Below, piece after piece: positions 63,201 to 64,000 of a stretch of 64,000 bases of DNA; position 1 is the stretch's first letter, and each line of letters begins with the position of its first letter. Both the position numbers and the translations under genes were made by a program. Under the pieces are notes generated by a model. It saw only the letters and a program-made list of their open reading frames with translations. It searched no databases and was not told the origin of the DNA. This stretch comes from Rhizophlyctis rosea (lineage: Eukaryota; Chytridiomycota; Chytridiomycetes; Rhizophlyctidales; Rhizophlyctidaceae): NCBI GenBank assembly GCA_027596075.1, contig JADGJC010000038.1, positions 119,046-183,045 of the forward strand. The letters run 5' to 3'.

Positions 63201-64000
63201 TGAATAGTGGTGTCTCCAATCGATGGGCAATTTTGGGTCGAGACTGATATGCTTGAGCTTGAGCCGCGGTATTCTAGGCACGTCCATCCTTATGTGGCAG
63301 TATCAAAATACTAAGACTCATACAGATATTCATTTTGAAGCGGAGTACTGCGTTCAAATGGCTATAGTCATTCAACATGAATGTCATCACAAAACCGGGT
63401 GCACTTTTTTATGCTGTGCGAACCCAGGTGTGACTGCTTCACAAATCAGCATGCACTTCGCAGCCAGACTGAAATACGACTCCGATGGATCTGATGTTGT
63501 ATAGGACTGTTGTGTGACATCAGGTCAATCTCTCAGAGTTGTAAGAATTCACTTGAAAGACATTGGTCAGTTCCTTCCTTGGAATGGACCCTCGCGCGTG
63601 AGGCGCAGCATGCCAACGGCACAGTCAGGAAACATCCGACCTTTCCAGCTTTGTATCATCGCCCGTAAGAAGTTGGGAATTCCAATAAACAGTTGCAGAC
63701 AGGAACTGCAAGCGGCCTTCGGATTGAATGACCTCATAATTGTGTCATCTTTCATACCGCGGTGTAGTCATTTTTTCGCTCATTTCGTGTGGTTGAATGA
63801 GAGAATGACCGCGGCAAAAAAGTTCTTTATGGAGGTGTCGGAGACGGCCACATGAATGTCTGATCGCACACATAGAATCATGAGCCAAAGTAACAATCTA
63901 TTTCATCTATACTCATCCTTTTCTCTATGATTTTTTGCCATGGGCATTCAAGAGCAACGGTTTATGAACTTGAACCTCAAAGAACGCCGCATGGAGCCTT
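60293..64000. other. Gene-poor end of window
   Basis: No gene is recognised in these 3.7 kb. Frames are short and of unremarkable composition, and the sequence is A/T-rich with many T-runs. It includes the N-gap at 60879-60910. Confidence 0.4.
60879..60910. other. Assembly gap, 32 N
   Basis: A run of 32 unknown bases follows a T-run (TCTTTTTT) and ends at GTCGTGAAATGG. It marks a scaffold join or a masked low-quality stretch. Confidence 0.99.

Overview
The window is nuclear DNA of a filamentous or zoosporic fungus. Genes are split by short introns (about 55-300 bp, GT..AG, often with a CTAAC-type branch point). The gene set is eukaryotic and fungal: histone H3, eIF5A, LEO1, VPS25, an N-terminal methyltransferase, a sorting nexin and a secreted GH6 cellulase with a CBM1. 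A plant-debris-degrading early-diverging fungus (chytrid-like) is my inference from the cellulase, the tandem ATP-grasp protein, the TM2 protein and the reeler-like protein. No marker here proves it. A 32-N run at 60879-60910 shows this is a draft scaffold.

Layout. 1-1625 (+): 3' part of an R3HCC1-like RNA-binding protein. 2096-2509 (-): small CsbD-like stress protein. 4029-4190: 36-bp tandem repeat. 4610-5139 (+): TM2 membrane protein. 5343-7130 (-): a chymotrypsin-fold protein in which all three catalytic positions look replaced. 8116-10848 (+): 910-residue disordered orphan. 11534-14720 (-): tandem D-Ala-D-Ala-ligase-like ATP-grasp protein with a degenerate second half. 15571-17302 (-): GH6 cellobiohydrolase. 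20752-21342 (+): histone H3. 22349-23007 (-): eIF5A. 23935-29775 (+): PXA-RGS-PX-Nexin_C sorting nexin with a frame break in a poly-C tract. 36013-37237 (+): secreted reeler-like protein. 39533-41393 (+): NTM1-type methyltransferase. 41946-43184 (-): VPS25 with a Gly-rich insert. 45841-49288 (-): multi-TM protein with a long low-complexity tail. 51906-52790 (+): decayed paralogue of the intact 566-residue orphan gene at 55885-57585. 58243-60229 (+): LEO1.

Genes alternate with gene-poor stretches (17.3-20.7, 29.8-36.0, 43.2-45.8, 49.3-55.9 and 60.2-64.0 kb). These hold decayed direct repeats and no convincing open genes. No tRNA, rRNA or CRISPR array was found.

The genes do not form a pathway cluster. 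They are mostly housekeeping functions: transcription elongation (LEO1), chromatin (H3), translation (eIF5A), endosomal sorting (VPS25, sorting nexin) and N-terminal methylation. Mixed in are lineage-specific proteins. The most novel candidates are the triad-less peptidase-like protein, the ATP-grasp tandem with a dead-looking second domain, and the orphan family with one live and one broken copy 4 kb apart.
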